Source: Polytrichum commune
Taxonomy: Eukaryota; Streptophyta; Polytrichopsida; Polytrichales; Polytrichaceae
DNA: 64,000 nt
NCBI GenBank assembly: GCA_950295325.1
Contig: OX485804.1
Span: 62,650,533 to 62,714,532, forward strand
Direction: 5' to 3'
The translations under genes and the position numbers were made by a program. The notes under the pieces were generated by a model. That model made no database searches and was not told the DNA's origin. It saw only the letters and a program-made list of their open reading frames with translations. Positions within the stretch are counted from its first letter, which is position 1. Each line of letters begins with the position of its first letter. This document shows positions 35,601-46,345 of the stretch, piece after piece.

Positions 35601-38046
35601 TCTTAGTATGAACTTTGGTACATGTGAAGACTCTTTTGGTTAGTGCGTTTTGACTGAGTGAATGCCACCTTACTGCACACCATAATGTCACAAAGTGGGC
35701 ATTCTAAGCTTCTGTTGAGAGAGAATATCCACTTTTTGACATTGTAATGTGGAGTAAGGTGACAATCAATTCAGTCAAGACGCATTTAAAGTGTGCCCAG
35801 TTAAGTTATTGCGAGCCATTGGCATGCAGTTCAGTGTGTAGACTTTTGAGAGATTTCTTGATGTTGAGGCGGAGATGCATAAATTCATGGGGTGATCTAG
35901 TTAGTGTCATGGAAGGCCGGGTTTCCAATTGTGATCCTGGAAATTTGTTTCACTGTCCAACTAAGAGAGGGAAGTCCATCGATTTCGTCAATAGCAATAT
36001 CACATTTAATTCATTGCATTTACCAGCAGTTTCTTCAACCTAGCCCTTGAGATGTTGCAATGCTTGTACACATGTTGTCCATAGAATCTAGTGAACTTTT
36101 TTTTATAGCGGAATAATTTTTCAAGATTAGTAGTTGATCCTTGACCAAATTGTTTGTTGATTCCTGGTGGTTGCAGGTCTAAAACCAAAAAAGGGGGGGG
36201 CGTCAATGGAAACTCCAGATGATGAATGCTAGTTTTGTGAAGGTTTTGCACGTAGTGCATGGAGTATTATTTCCCAGTTCTTTCTTCATTTGAATTCGTC
36301 ATTAGAGTTATCCTTTGATTCAGCCGGAGCTTTGGTTGTAAGTTGGTTGCTTTGCATACAAATTTTTTCATGTTTCCGCAATGTGTTTGGGGCATACTTT
36401 AATTTGGTGTGGAGGTTTCAACACCGAACATTCCATATTGATTCATTGGTGCCAATTTCATTCAGGCATGGCAAGAGGTTGTAAAATGAGTTCGGCCCCG
36501 AATGAACCAATACAAGATGTCCTTTGTTCAAAACTCCACAACGATTTCAAACATGCACCCAACACTTTACGGAAACATGGAAAGTTTTGTAGGCAAAACA
36601 ACCAACTCGCAACCAAAACTCATGTTGAACGAAAATGATAAGTCTATTTAGCAGCAAGAATCTATAGCACGACTTCTTCTCCACGCAAAGCAAAAAAATT
36701 GGATGGACACTCCAATGTTGATGTAGGTGTAGAATCATCTGCATGAAACTTGAAACATGTTGTGATACATTGAATGTTTTTGCCTAGTGCTTGAGATTCT
36801 TTCATGTTACTTGTAGTGGCATTGCTAGAATGATGTTCCGCCTTAAAACTGCATGCAATCGAACCATGAAAAGTTGTGCTATCAAGGGTCATATCCATTT
36901 GGAATGTTTTTACTGTGCATGTTGATTTCATTTAATGTACACCTTAGAGCTTAGAAAGGAGGGTTAGCTTGTCTTTATGGATGGATGGATGCATGCGTTG
37001 TGCATAGTTACATTTCAGTCTAAATTAATTGGGTATTTGTCATAAGGACTTGGGCCTCTTTATTGGTCGGAAGTGGCTGCAGTAACCTAATGTATGTGTG
37101 TGTATACATGAAAATTGCAAACTTATGAGGGGATCATTTTAATTCCAGTAGAGATACCATGAGGTATGTGACATGCTCATTTTGAGTACTTCCACTTCCA
37201 CCTCCACAAACCATGACTAAATGATGAGGGCATTGCCACGGCCTAGGGCATCTTGATCTTTATAAGATAAGTAAACCACCATCCTAGTTTGCTAGTCGTA
37301 AAAGCTTGCCTTGACAGGGGTCCACTTCATGTAGAGAACCAAAAACACATGAGTGCATAACTTTGACTCCATAAATTTAGTAAACACAATTGATATAGAA
37401 GAAAATATGAAAATAGAATATTCATGTTAAAAGTTGTGCAAATTCTATGTGGTAAAAAATGTATTCATAATGTGTTGTCATTTATGTTCTGAGCTGTTGA
37501 AAACATTACAATTCACCCCAAGTCTTGAAGACCACATTTAATATGGATGTTGTTTCTCATCAAATGAAACAATTGTGAGTGAATTATGAGATAATATCCA
37601 ACAAAAATTGGACCCTAAAAATTGTCATGGTAAATGTACATATGGAGGCATTACCATATTTTCACATTCACGTGCTTGTGGTATTTGAGTTTTGCTTAGG
37701 CTATTTTAATGTATTTGGGTAGCTACTTTCAATGCTTAAAATTAAATATGTCAGTTTCTAGGACGAAACTAATGCCAAGTGGTGGTAAAGGTTCTAGTCT
37801 AGGCTAAATTACGATATAAACATATCCAAATAGCTATAAAGCAACGGGAAAGTTAGTGAGGTCACAAAGGTAGTTGCACTTTTTGGAAGAGTCTCCCGAC
37901 ACTTGCATTAGAATCCTCTTTGATACCTTTTTGAAGCTATTATATTTGATTGATTTTCCATTCATTCACCCTTGCTTTGCAAACTTTTCCCTTCTTGTTG
38001 AGGTAATATTATGGGTACTCAAAGGGTACCATGCTAGCATTGCTAC
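35601..38046. other. AT-rich DNA left of the Harbinger element
   Basis: Several open frames below 100 codons on both strands (35747-36931), none recognisable. A GGGGGGGG run lies near 36192. No RNA gene or structured repeat identified. Confidence 0.4.
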
Positions 38047-38367
38047 TTAGGCCCTTGCCAGACGACCGGCAGGGCTTTCTGCCGGCTTGGCTAGGCGCCT
38101 GGGTCTCATAGATGTGCCCCGTAGGAAGCTGCCTGCCACCGGCACCACACGACCGGCCCTGGCAGGCCGTCATCACCGGGTCGCCACGTCATACCCTGCA
38201 CCACAGCTGCGGCTTCCTCCAGCAGACCCACTCCAGCAGGCTTCCTCCAGCAAGCAGTCTGTCCTCCAACAGAGACCTCCAACAAACCCTCATCTCGCAA
38301 ACTTTCATTTTTTGATGCGAATTCAAGGCAGCTGCACCTCACATTAGCAATCTGGAACTCTCTCGTA

Positions 38368-39774
38368 ATGGATGTTGAGGTCCAAAGGCTCTTAACATGT
38401 CTTATATTTCAGCTTACTTTGTTCTCCACTTTGGAAACGTTCTCAAGAGATGAGGGAGCGCTTCTTGTTTGGCATTGGCAACAACTTTGTTGCTTGACTC
38501 TCGTGATGCAAGGATTGAAGAGACTTCAAGGAAGGCAGCCTCGACGATTGTGGGCACACGACCGAGGTTTGCACCGTCCCGGATTTTTTGATCAAAACTT
38601 GTTAGGGTCTTTTAATACGAGAGAGTTCAAAGGTCGAATGCGCATGGACGTGTCGAGCTTCGAATATTTGTGTAGCACTCTCGCGCCATTGCTACAGAGG
38701 CAAGATACAAACATGAGAGCTGCCATTCCAGTTCAGGTTGAGGTTGCAGTGTCGATATCGAGGTTGGCCACAGGCAATTCTATGCAAAACATTACAGATT
38801 TGTATAAAATTGGGCTATCTACCGGTCAACTTGCAGTGTCACAATTTTGTGGTGCCATTAAAACACTTTTGCTCAGAAAATTTATATGTTGGCCTTCAAT
38901 TGAGAAGATGGACAAGTTCGCCAAAGAATTTGAAAGCTTACATCAAATTCCATATGTCGTGGGAATTGTTGATGGTTCCCACATTCCAATTGTGGCGTCC
39001 CGTCTGCATGCCGCTGATTACTACAATCGGAAAGGTTTCCATTCCGTTCTCTTGCAGGGTGTTGTGTCAAGCACATGTTTGTTTTGGGATTTCGATATTG
39101 GTTGGGCCGGGTCGATGCACGATGCCAACTTGTGGGCAAGGTCAGACATCGGACAATTTTGTGAGGCCGGGAGATTGTCGCCTTACGCCCTAGTGGGGGA
39201 TGCAGCCTATCCTTGCCGGCCATGGATGTTGGCCCCCTTCAAGGGCCACAAAGATGGCCTCTCACGTGAAGAGTACAACTAGAACTACGCACAAAGCTCG
39301 ACACGCATGTGCATTGAACGAGCCTTTGGAATGCTAAAGGGAAGGTGGAGGATACTTTTAAAGAGGATTGATGTGCATTTGAGAAATGTTCCTGACCTAG
39401 TGGCCACATGTTTGGTTCTTCATAATATGTGTATTATTTTTGGAGACGGATTTTGGAAGAGTGAGTGGATGCAAGAGGCGACGGATGAAGTCCACACCGG
39501 AATGTCACACAACCTCGGTGCAAGTACATCCACACAAGAGAGAATAGTTGTGGCCAACCATGCCCTAGAGAGCTTGGCGGGAATCGATGAAAATGCACGT
39601 GAATCTTTGGAGTACAAAAAACAAGAAGCTGCAATGGAGTACGAGATCGCTATGAGCACCGATGGCAAGACATTCAAGGAACTTTGTGCGAGAAGAAATG
39701 GAATAGCAAGAAGCCTATGGATGGCCAAAACAAAAGCTTGTATTGCAGAAACATTTACAATGGATAGTGATTGA
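38368..39774 (+). pseudogene. PIF/Harbinger DDE transposase, one in-frame TAG
   Basis: Cuts and joins the element ends. The reading frame begins at ATG 38368 and is open to TAG at 39280-39282, then continues in the same frame to 39774: 304 residues, stop, then 163 more. The N-terminal third has a helix-turn-helix-like segment (ATGNSMQNITDLYKIGLST). The catalytic triad is all present: D202 (IVDGSHIPI), D278 (VGDAAYPCRPWM) and E at frame position 317 (CIERAFGMLKGRW). The stop falls between the second Asp and the Glu, so an ordinary product would lack the Glu. Total length without the stop is normal for the family. One nonsense change is the only lesion I see; it may be a dead copy or a sequencing difference. 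Confidence 0.92.
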
Positions 39775-39786
39775 CACGTAGTGCAC

Positions 39787-41455
39787 TTAAAGTTTTTCTA
39801 CCAACTTCTGCATAGTAGCTTGCATGCTCATCAATAAAGACATTTTCATGTCATCGCTCGCCTTTAAGCTTTCCATAAGAGTCATACTAGTCTCCCTAAT
39901 CTCCCCAATGCACCGTTCCATATACATGTCGTCCTTGCGCTTAGGTTCGGGGGACTTCAATGTGCTCTCCCGGCTTCGTGGCTCCGAAGTGTTAATGTCC
40001 GATGAAGCGTACGTATCGGACTTCGGGCCGTCGGGATTCACGGCGCTCGCGTGCGCATGAGAAACCACATTCGCCCTGTCATACATGAATTCATCCACGA
40101 GGGTGTACCACCGACACTTCTCCGATCGTTGCGACCCCGACTTCGAATTCATCGCCTTGTCCTCCTTGTAGTCGTTGTAGATGGCACTCCACTTCTTCCG
40201 GCATGCCTCGGAGTCTTTCGTGAAATCCGGGCACAACGACACCAACTTCGTGTGTAGCCGCGACCAATTGTCCACACCTGCAAGGGACCGCAATTGTGAG
40301 TGACAATGAAAATAGAGTATCAACCTATCCTTATTCCATAAATTCAATGTCATTCGTAAACAACATATACATAATGTTTTCCCTGCTGTACCTTCCATCC
40401 AAATGAACACCCAGTGGAAATTGAAAGACAACATGCAAGAGAAATATAAAAACAGCAGACCCAGGCAATGCGAATTGAGAAATTAAAACATTTCAGAGTC
40501 TGCTGCCTGCAGACTCGGAAACAATAGATTCCAGCACAGTCTGTTGTCTGCAGACTGTGGCCACATCAGCTTCCAGCCTCGAAAAAACAGAGTCTGCTGC
40601 CTGCAGACTCAGAAAGATAGAATTCCAGCACAGGCTGCTGTGTGCAGACTGTGCCTAAACCAGCTCGCAGCCCCGGAAATACAGAGTCTGCCATATTACA
40701 GCAGCAAAAACCAGATTCCGCTGCCCAGCAGCAGAAGAATAACAGACTCTGCTGCCCATCAGTAGGGTAAAAACAGAGTCTAATGTATTCGCGCAGAAGG
40801 AAAACAACCAATTCTACAAGTGCAGGGAAATAATTGCAAGAAAAAAACAAAGTGTGCTAGCGAACAGCAGGGAAAAAATTCTGCAGCCTAGCAACAAGAA
40901 ATGTGAACTATGTTATGATGGAAAGCTTGTCAGAAAGCAAAGAAGAAATCATTGAGGGAAAAAAAATTGTGAAAATAAATACATCCATACCTTGCTTGGG
41001 AGCTGCACTGAACGTGTTCTGCATCTCTCCACGGATGGACATGAGCTGGATCACCCAGTGATCCTTCCAGTGTCCCGCACTCTTCACAAGGTCCACGTCA
41101 TCTTTGGTGTCGTCCAATTCAACAATTTCAACTTTCTTGCGAGGAGCTCTCCGCTTCTTTTTGGGTTTGGATTGCTCCGCGCCGCATTCACTTGATACTC
41201 GTTTTTGCGAACCTTCCGTAAGGTCGATCGTCGTCGGTGTCGTGGCCTGGGGGGGAGGTGCGAAACCTGGTAATGCGGATGGAGGCATGAAGGGATGAGG
41301 AAACATGTACGGAACTTGATTCCCCAATCCGCTGAAGCCCTGGAAAAATGGCGAATGGGGAATGCTAGGCCGTGTCGAATAGAAGTCGTTGGCGGGAGCG
41401 TTGGGAGGTGCACCTGGGTTAACATTTGGGTCGCCGCTAACCCTTGGAAATCCAT
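39787..41455 (-). CDS. Harbinger-associated Myb/SANT-like DNA-binding protein (partner of the transposase)
   Basis: Two main exons on the minus strand: one ending at 40991 (donor AAG|GTATGG) and 40277-39787 (acceptor GCAG, stop at 39789-39787); phases agree. The N-terminus is rich in Pro, Asn and Gly (PNVNPGAPPNAPANDF), then comes a basic KPKKKRRAPRKK nuclear-localisation stretch. The trihelix-like Myb domain spans the intron, with its spaced tryptophans (HWKDHW, DNWSRLH, RKKWSAIY). The end is helical (KMSLLMSMQATMQKLVEKL). In PIF/Harbinger elements this protein helps import the transposase and bind the ends. The only good ATG (41455, MDFQG) is one base out of frame with the rest, so a one-base deletion or an undetected 5' exon is likely. 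The exact start is uncertain. Confidence 0.8.
40495..40700. repeat. Intronic tandem repeat with small palindromes
   Basis: Inside the intron of the Myb-like gene, units of about 46 bases alternate AGTCTGCTGCCTGCAGACT and CAGTCTGTTGTCTGCAGACTG, each able to fold on itself, with CAGCTTCCAGCC/CAGCTCGCAGCC spacers. About five units are recognisable, and related GAGTCTGC strings continue to 40790. Confidence 0.8.
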
Positions 41456-41956
41456 TGGAAAGACGATTGGGGCACGAAGAAAATTTGAGTCAGTGGCAAG
41501 CAATTGTTTTGCACTGCAAAAACCAAAAAAAAAACCCAGCAAAAACCAAAAAAAATGGCCGATGCGGTCAACAAGATGTGAAATGGTGGGAGTGCTTGTT
41601 GGCGTCTTGGAGGAGGGGTTGTGAAGAAGCAGGGTTGTCAGAAGCAGGGTCGCGAAGCAGGTTGCTGCGAGGCTGGGGACTTTGGCAGCAGCTGTTCGAA
41701 GGCGTGGCGCAAGGGACCTTGGCGAGGAGAGAGGGCGAGATGCCTATGGTGGACGGCAGAGTGGGCCCGGGCATCTCTAGCCCCGGGAGAGTAGGACTTC
41801 CAGGGGCCTTCCCCTGGAAGTTGAGCGGCAGTGTAAAGACATGCCACGTAGACCTGCCGGTCTACCACCTGCCGGCCGTCTGGTACTGCTGCCAGGCTGT
41901 GGGCCAATGGGGGCCCTCGAATCCGGCTGGCTGCCGGTCGTGGGGCATGCCCCTTA

Positions 41957-43379
41957 ATGTTGTGAGGTGATACTAAATTTCTAGTACATTATGAAATTAG
42001 TGCCACCAAAAGATCTAGGAAACATTGTTCATCTCGGTACTATCCATTGACATACTATTTATAGACGCCTTATTTATTGAAAGCACCGGCATTGTTCATC
42101 CTGACACTATTCTCTGACAAACATGTGTGTTTGCATTTTATTTTATTTTATTTTATTACTCTACAAGCACCTTAGAGCACACATTAATTTTTGGATCATT
42201 ATAATTGGTTCCACTATAAGGATCACGTGGTCATCCAAATGGACCATGTCACCAGGTTCAATATTTTAACATAAAATGGGAGAAAAGGGTTGAAACTATT
42301 GTCGCAACTAGTTTTGAGTTCATTTGAGGAGCTCAAGTGTACTAGAAAATGATTCCCACCGGATCATTATTGCGGCCCACACTAATAAGAGATACTAGTA
42401 TATCTCATTCACAAACTATAGAATACCTAAAAAATCTCTATCATATATACAATCCATTTTCACTTTCCAATGAGAGATTTTCAAAGAAAACAAATCAACC
42501 TTAGAATGTAAGTTATGATAATTTGACCATGCTACATATAAGTTGAAACATACATAAGAAACCATGGTTGTTTTTATATGGGACATGGGATAATATGTAT
42601 GGACTTCCGAGGAGTATTCATATAATAAAATATGGTCTTGAGTTCATGTTTAGAACAAATTATAACACATACGAAATGAAAACTAAAACATATATGACAA
42701 GGTTGATTGTTTATACATGATACACACCCAACATATTTTTGAATCAAGGTGTTTCATATCTCTCCAATATTCGATCTAAACATATCATAACCTTAAGTAT
42801 TGGGGTACTAGCACCTAGCTCTCGATTTCAAGGGATATTTACAAAGAACTAGAGGTTCAAGAGTCTAAGCATTGAGTGAGAAATGTAGAAGACTCTTTTG
42901 TGCAACATGCCAACCTTTTTTTTTCACTAGTATCTTTCTATTATCAATTTTGTAGCCTTTTAGAAAATGTTAGAAATTAGAGTCATCCCGGATTGGAACC
43001 CCTACACTAATTTCATGTCCAATTTGGTCACATGACTGCATTCTAGAAGTCTAATTTTTCTTATGTTGATAGTAAATAATACCTAAACATGAAAGAAAAC
43101 ACAAATATGGTCTACGTTTTGTATGAATGATTGTGCTACCTTTGCTATAAAAGAGCATCAAACTTTGCTTCCAATGTTTGATCTCCTTTGAAAAGGTAGC
43201 TTGAGGGTCAAATTTGAATAATACATGATGTTTGCTCCAATTGACTTATACATAAGAAAAATGGGCTATTTTACAATAGGGGTTAAAGCATAAACATAAA
43301 TATAGAGATACATAGGTTTCTAATTGATGTTGGCTCCAATATCAACATCAGTCTTGCTTTGCTTCAAGGTCATCGAAAC
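41957..43379. other. AT-rich DNA between Harbinger and copy B
   Basis: No gene. 42400-42720 shows weak similarity to 23800-24080 (AATATAAAATATGGTGTTGA-like strings), so the repeated segment may extend leftward in diverged form. Confidence 0.4.
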
Positions 43380-43816
43380 CTTACAATTGGCATACCTAGA
43401 GAAATCATCTCCCAGTCTCTTGCATTATGCCATGTTTCACAAATTATCATGATGTACCTTAATTGATATGCCATGACATAACATGTCTTTGGACGGTGCA
43501 TGACCTCAATTTATCAATGTCATTTTCTATGACTCACGTACATGGATAGCAATAATGCAAGCAACATTTGTCATGTGCAAGGTTCAAGGGCAAGCCCATG
43601 TGTCGTCTCACATCAACATTTTACTTGTTACCCATTGCTATAATATCATGTGAGGCTCTTGGCATCCTTGAAATTTAAATTATCTCTCTTCATGAAGAAT
43701 ATGAAATGACATGACATAACTATGGACAGTGCATGACCTTAATTTATCAATGTAACTCTCAATGACTTAGTCATTATACAATAATGCAAGCAATAGTTGG
43801 CAAGTGGAAGAGTTAA

Positions 43817-43832
43817 CCCTTAAAAGAGGTTG
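43817..43832 (+). repeat. piggyBac left terminal inverted repeat
   Basis: CCCTTAAAAGAGGTTG directly follows the TTAA at 43813-43816. It is identical to the reverse complement of 56251-56266. Sequence beyond 16 bases diverges between the ends. Confidence 0.96.
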
Positions 43833-44603
43833 CCCTCTGCGACAGAGCAGGTAGATTCTCGGTATTTTGGGGGGCAGGGTTAGGGTTTAGTCCATATGGA
43901 CCGGTATAGTTATGCCGATCAGAGACTAATTTTTTTGTCAAGTGGGCCCCGAAGTGTGCATGATACTGGTGAAGACCTTTCTGCAATTGGGTTTGATATG
44001 AATTACCCTGTAATTTTGGACTGCGGCCAGGTGCAGTGGGTCGAGGAAATTGGATACGTATACGAGACGTGTATATACGCTGTGAACAGGGGGGTTGCAT
44101 GGACGCCGTGCGGGGGTTGCGGGTCGTCCTTCGTGGCTGACGTGACACGCACCAGACAGTCCCCCGGTGACTTTGGTAACCGGGTCAGTATGTGAATGCC
44201 AATATGACGGATGTGTGTGACATCGTTCTAAAGGACTGCTGGCCCGGTGGACGAATGGGGAGAGGGTGTGAAGAGGTGCGGCACGTGGGGCCTGTCCCAC
44301 AACAACGGCTTCCCAACCGCGTAAATGTCCATGGAGTGCGGCAGGCTCTGTTTCGGTTACAAGTTTTGTGCTCATGGGATAAATGGAACATGGTGCGGAA
44401 ATTATACATTTATGTGCGCTAAACATTGTACATATAGCATGCCAAATTGGTCTTACATAGAAGGTCCACAAAAATCTTGCTATCCCACACACACAGATAG
44501 CCGCCCAATGCTGGAGTTATACTCGCTCTAACATATTAGGTGATACATCAGGCTGCCAAAACCTTCCCCGCCTCTGCGGCCTATGTACAGAGCTCATGTA
44601 TTC
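43833..44603. other. piggyBac left interior, unassigned reading frames
   Basis: Two plus-strand frames look moderately protein-like: 43896-44195 (..GFDMNYPVILDCGQVQWVE..) and a cysteine-rich one within 44325-44531 (CGRLCFGYKFCAHGINGTWC). A 184-codon minus-strand frame (43938-44492) overlaps them. None matches a family I know and no joining splice sites are obvious, so coding status is open. Confidence 0.3.
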
Positions 44604-44629
44604 ACAGTGGTATAAAGAGCCTAATTAGC
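44604..44629. repeat. 26-bp direct repeat, left of the B3 gene
   Basis: The sequence beginning ACAGTGGTATAAAGAGCC and ending TTAGC is repeated exactly at 46300-46325, 1,696 bases away. The pair brackets the whole B3 gene. Confidence 0.95.
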
Positions 44630-44789
44630 GTCACTTCTAGGCTTCCTCGGGAACTAAATGTGTCGATACTGTAGATGTCAGTTAGCACTGTCGACGGTGA
44701 CGAGTCCCAGTCCGGACTGCACAAACATGAAGAAAATACGACGCCTTCACATCCGTCTTCAGGGATTCGGCTCCAACGTCCTCCTTCGT

Positions 44790-45928
44790 TCAAACCTTGG
44801 TCACTTCAAATTCGACTGCTCCAGCCTTCGCGAACAACACCGAGTCGCCCAGCTTGAGTCTGTTGGCGGTGCAGAAGCCCGCCCATCCCTCAGTGAAAGA
44901 GCAAAACCTCTGCTTCCCGATTGTGTACGTAGCACTCTTCACCATCGATCCGGACACAGGGCCTCTGAGATAGTACCACATTCCATCGAACTCCTCATGT
45001 CCGTGTTTGCGCCAGTACACCACTGGGACGTCCTGCGCCCACCCAAATCAAGCTCTCACGGGATTGAGATGAAAGCACTCTCCGAATTGACAACGACAAC
45101 GGAACGACGGTGTTCCCAGGAATCCCCAAAACTTGCTACATGTTGCCGAAATAAAAAACAATTGGAAAACCAGCTTACAATTCGGCTGGATGCACACTTC
45201 TTTACGTGCGTCTTCCGAAGTTTCTTTTCGAAGTGCGGGCGGGCATCGCCGCGGACTTCGTGGACGCCGGGCCGAGGCGAGTGATCAGGACTAAGGTCGT
45301 CCACCTCTGGCTGCTCACGGGAGTCACACGCAAGGTGTGAGGCGTCCGGAAGCTGCTGAAAAGTCTGCGGTACTTTGAGAGCTGAGCGGCGGTGGATCCC
45401 GACCACGAGGCGTCTTTCATCTACTATCTCGAACGTCAATACCGCCCCGAGGCCAAGGCGCTGGTCACTCATGAACCTCGCCCACCCCTCGCCGATGCTC
45501 GCTGCGGACACCCCCCTGCGCATATCGGTGAGGAGGCGGAATCGTAACGGCCACTCCTTCTGAATGGCAATGGACGTCACCAACGCGCAATTCTCCGAGC
45601 GTGACCAGCCAGTTTCGGTAGTGAAGGTCGCAGGTATTTCCTGCGATTCACACAGACATCACTACCTATCATCGTGAGAACGACGAGCCTGACAACGCCA
45701 TGACCCTAGACTCACTACAAGCCCGCATGCCACCTGCAAACATACATACGCAAGCACACACGACAAGGGAGGCTTGAAACCGAAGTGCACACGCTAGGGT
45801 TTTAACAAACATAGAGTACATACCAGTTTGTACCGCTGCGCTTGAGATTTCACTGTGAGGGCGAAGTAGCATGCACCGGCTTCGTCCAGCTCCCGCAACA
45901 CCTCCGACCGACTCCATGAATCCGCCAT
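44790..45928 (-). CDS. B3-domain DNA-binding protein (REM-like), three exons, carried by piggyBac
   Basis: A plant B3 transcription-factor-type protein, expected to bind DNA in the nucleus. Exons 45928-45824, 45640-45179 and 45032-44790 join in phase 0 through GT-AG introns to give 269 residues with no lesion; the start ATG opens MADSWSRSEVL. The first B3 domain (about residues 20-110) reads FALTVKSQAQRYKLEIPATF, later EGWARFMSDQRLGLGAVLTF. A basic linker (KKLRKTHVKK, about 175-185) follows. The second B3-like domain (about 190-269) reads VPVVYWRKHG, FTEGWAGFCTANRLKLGDSV and ends FEVTKV. It lies on the same strand as the transposase, 3 kb downstream of that gene's end, inside a block bounded by 26-bp direct repeats. 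It may be a captured host gene or a true accessory gene of the element. The second domain is shorter and less typical than the first. Confidence 0.8.
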
Positions 45929-46299
45929 GGATAACGAGCGCAATGTCTTCAGGATCATCCACCAGGAGCGCCCAATATCCACCACTTGACCTCAGCATAC
46001 AACCACCCCGTGAGTTCTCAATGTCCTGACCTCGGCAGCAACAACTACAATTCTCGGTGAAAGGCAGAGCAATGTGAATCACGAAAAAGTGGAGAGGGAG
46101 TGGTAACCTGGGAGCAATGACGAGCCTGGGCTGACAAGTACACAGGGCTGGCAAGTACACAGGCCAGGGTTTAGCATTATTACCAAATCGCGGAGCGATC
46201 ACCACATCATCATGCACAACATGGTCACTTCAACCATCAGTGACCTTCACATGGTCGGCGGCCCATTGATAAACAAATCCACTTGAATGCTCCTCTGGT

Positions 46300-46325
46300 A
46301 CAGTGGTATAAAGAGCCTAATTAGC
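46300..46325. repeat. 26-bp direct repeat, right of the B3 gene
   Basis: Exact partner of 44604-44629. It lies 20 bases from the broken end of the cellulose-synthase fragment, so it may mark the junction at which the B3 block was joined in. Confidence 0.95.
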
Positions 46326-46345
46326 ATTCCAATGTACTTCATAAA

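Larger units (their letters stand above)
38050..41953 (+). mobile_element. PIF/Harbinger DNA transposon, nearly complete (3,904 bp)
   Basis: Flanked by TTA target duplications (38047-38049 and 41954-41956). The termini GGCCCTTGCCAGACGACCGG.. and the inverted GGGGCATGCCCCACGACCGG.. match at 18 of the first 23 positions, including an unbroken ACGACCGGCAG. Further CCGGC-rich subterminal sequence is present at both ends. The two expected genes are inside: the DDE transposase on the plus strand and a Myb/SANT-like protein on the minus strand, tail to tail with 12 bases between them. It is more GC-rich than the host DNA around it. One stop codon in the transposase and a probable frameshift in the partner suggest a recently inactivated copy. 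Confidence 0.95.

Noticed and set aside
38106-38342. Open frames on both strands in the Harbinger 5' region
   Set aside because: Subterminal GC-rich sequence ahead of the transposase ATG; no domain.
41389-41970. 193-codon plus-strand frame at the right end of Harbinger
   Set aside because: It runs antisense to the Myb gene start and through the terminal repeat, and has no domain.
44658-45284. 208-codon plus-strand frame
   Set aside because: It is antisense to the B3 exons, which show domain similarity and correct splice phases.
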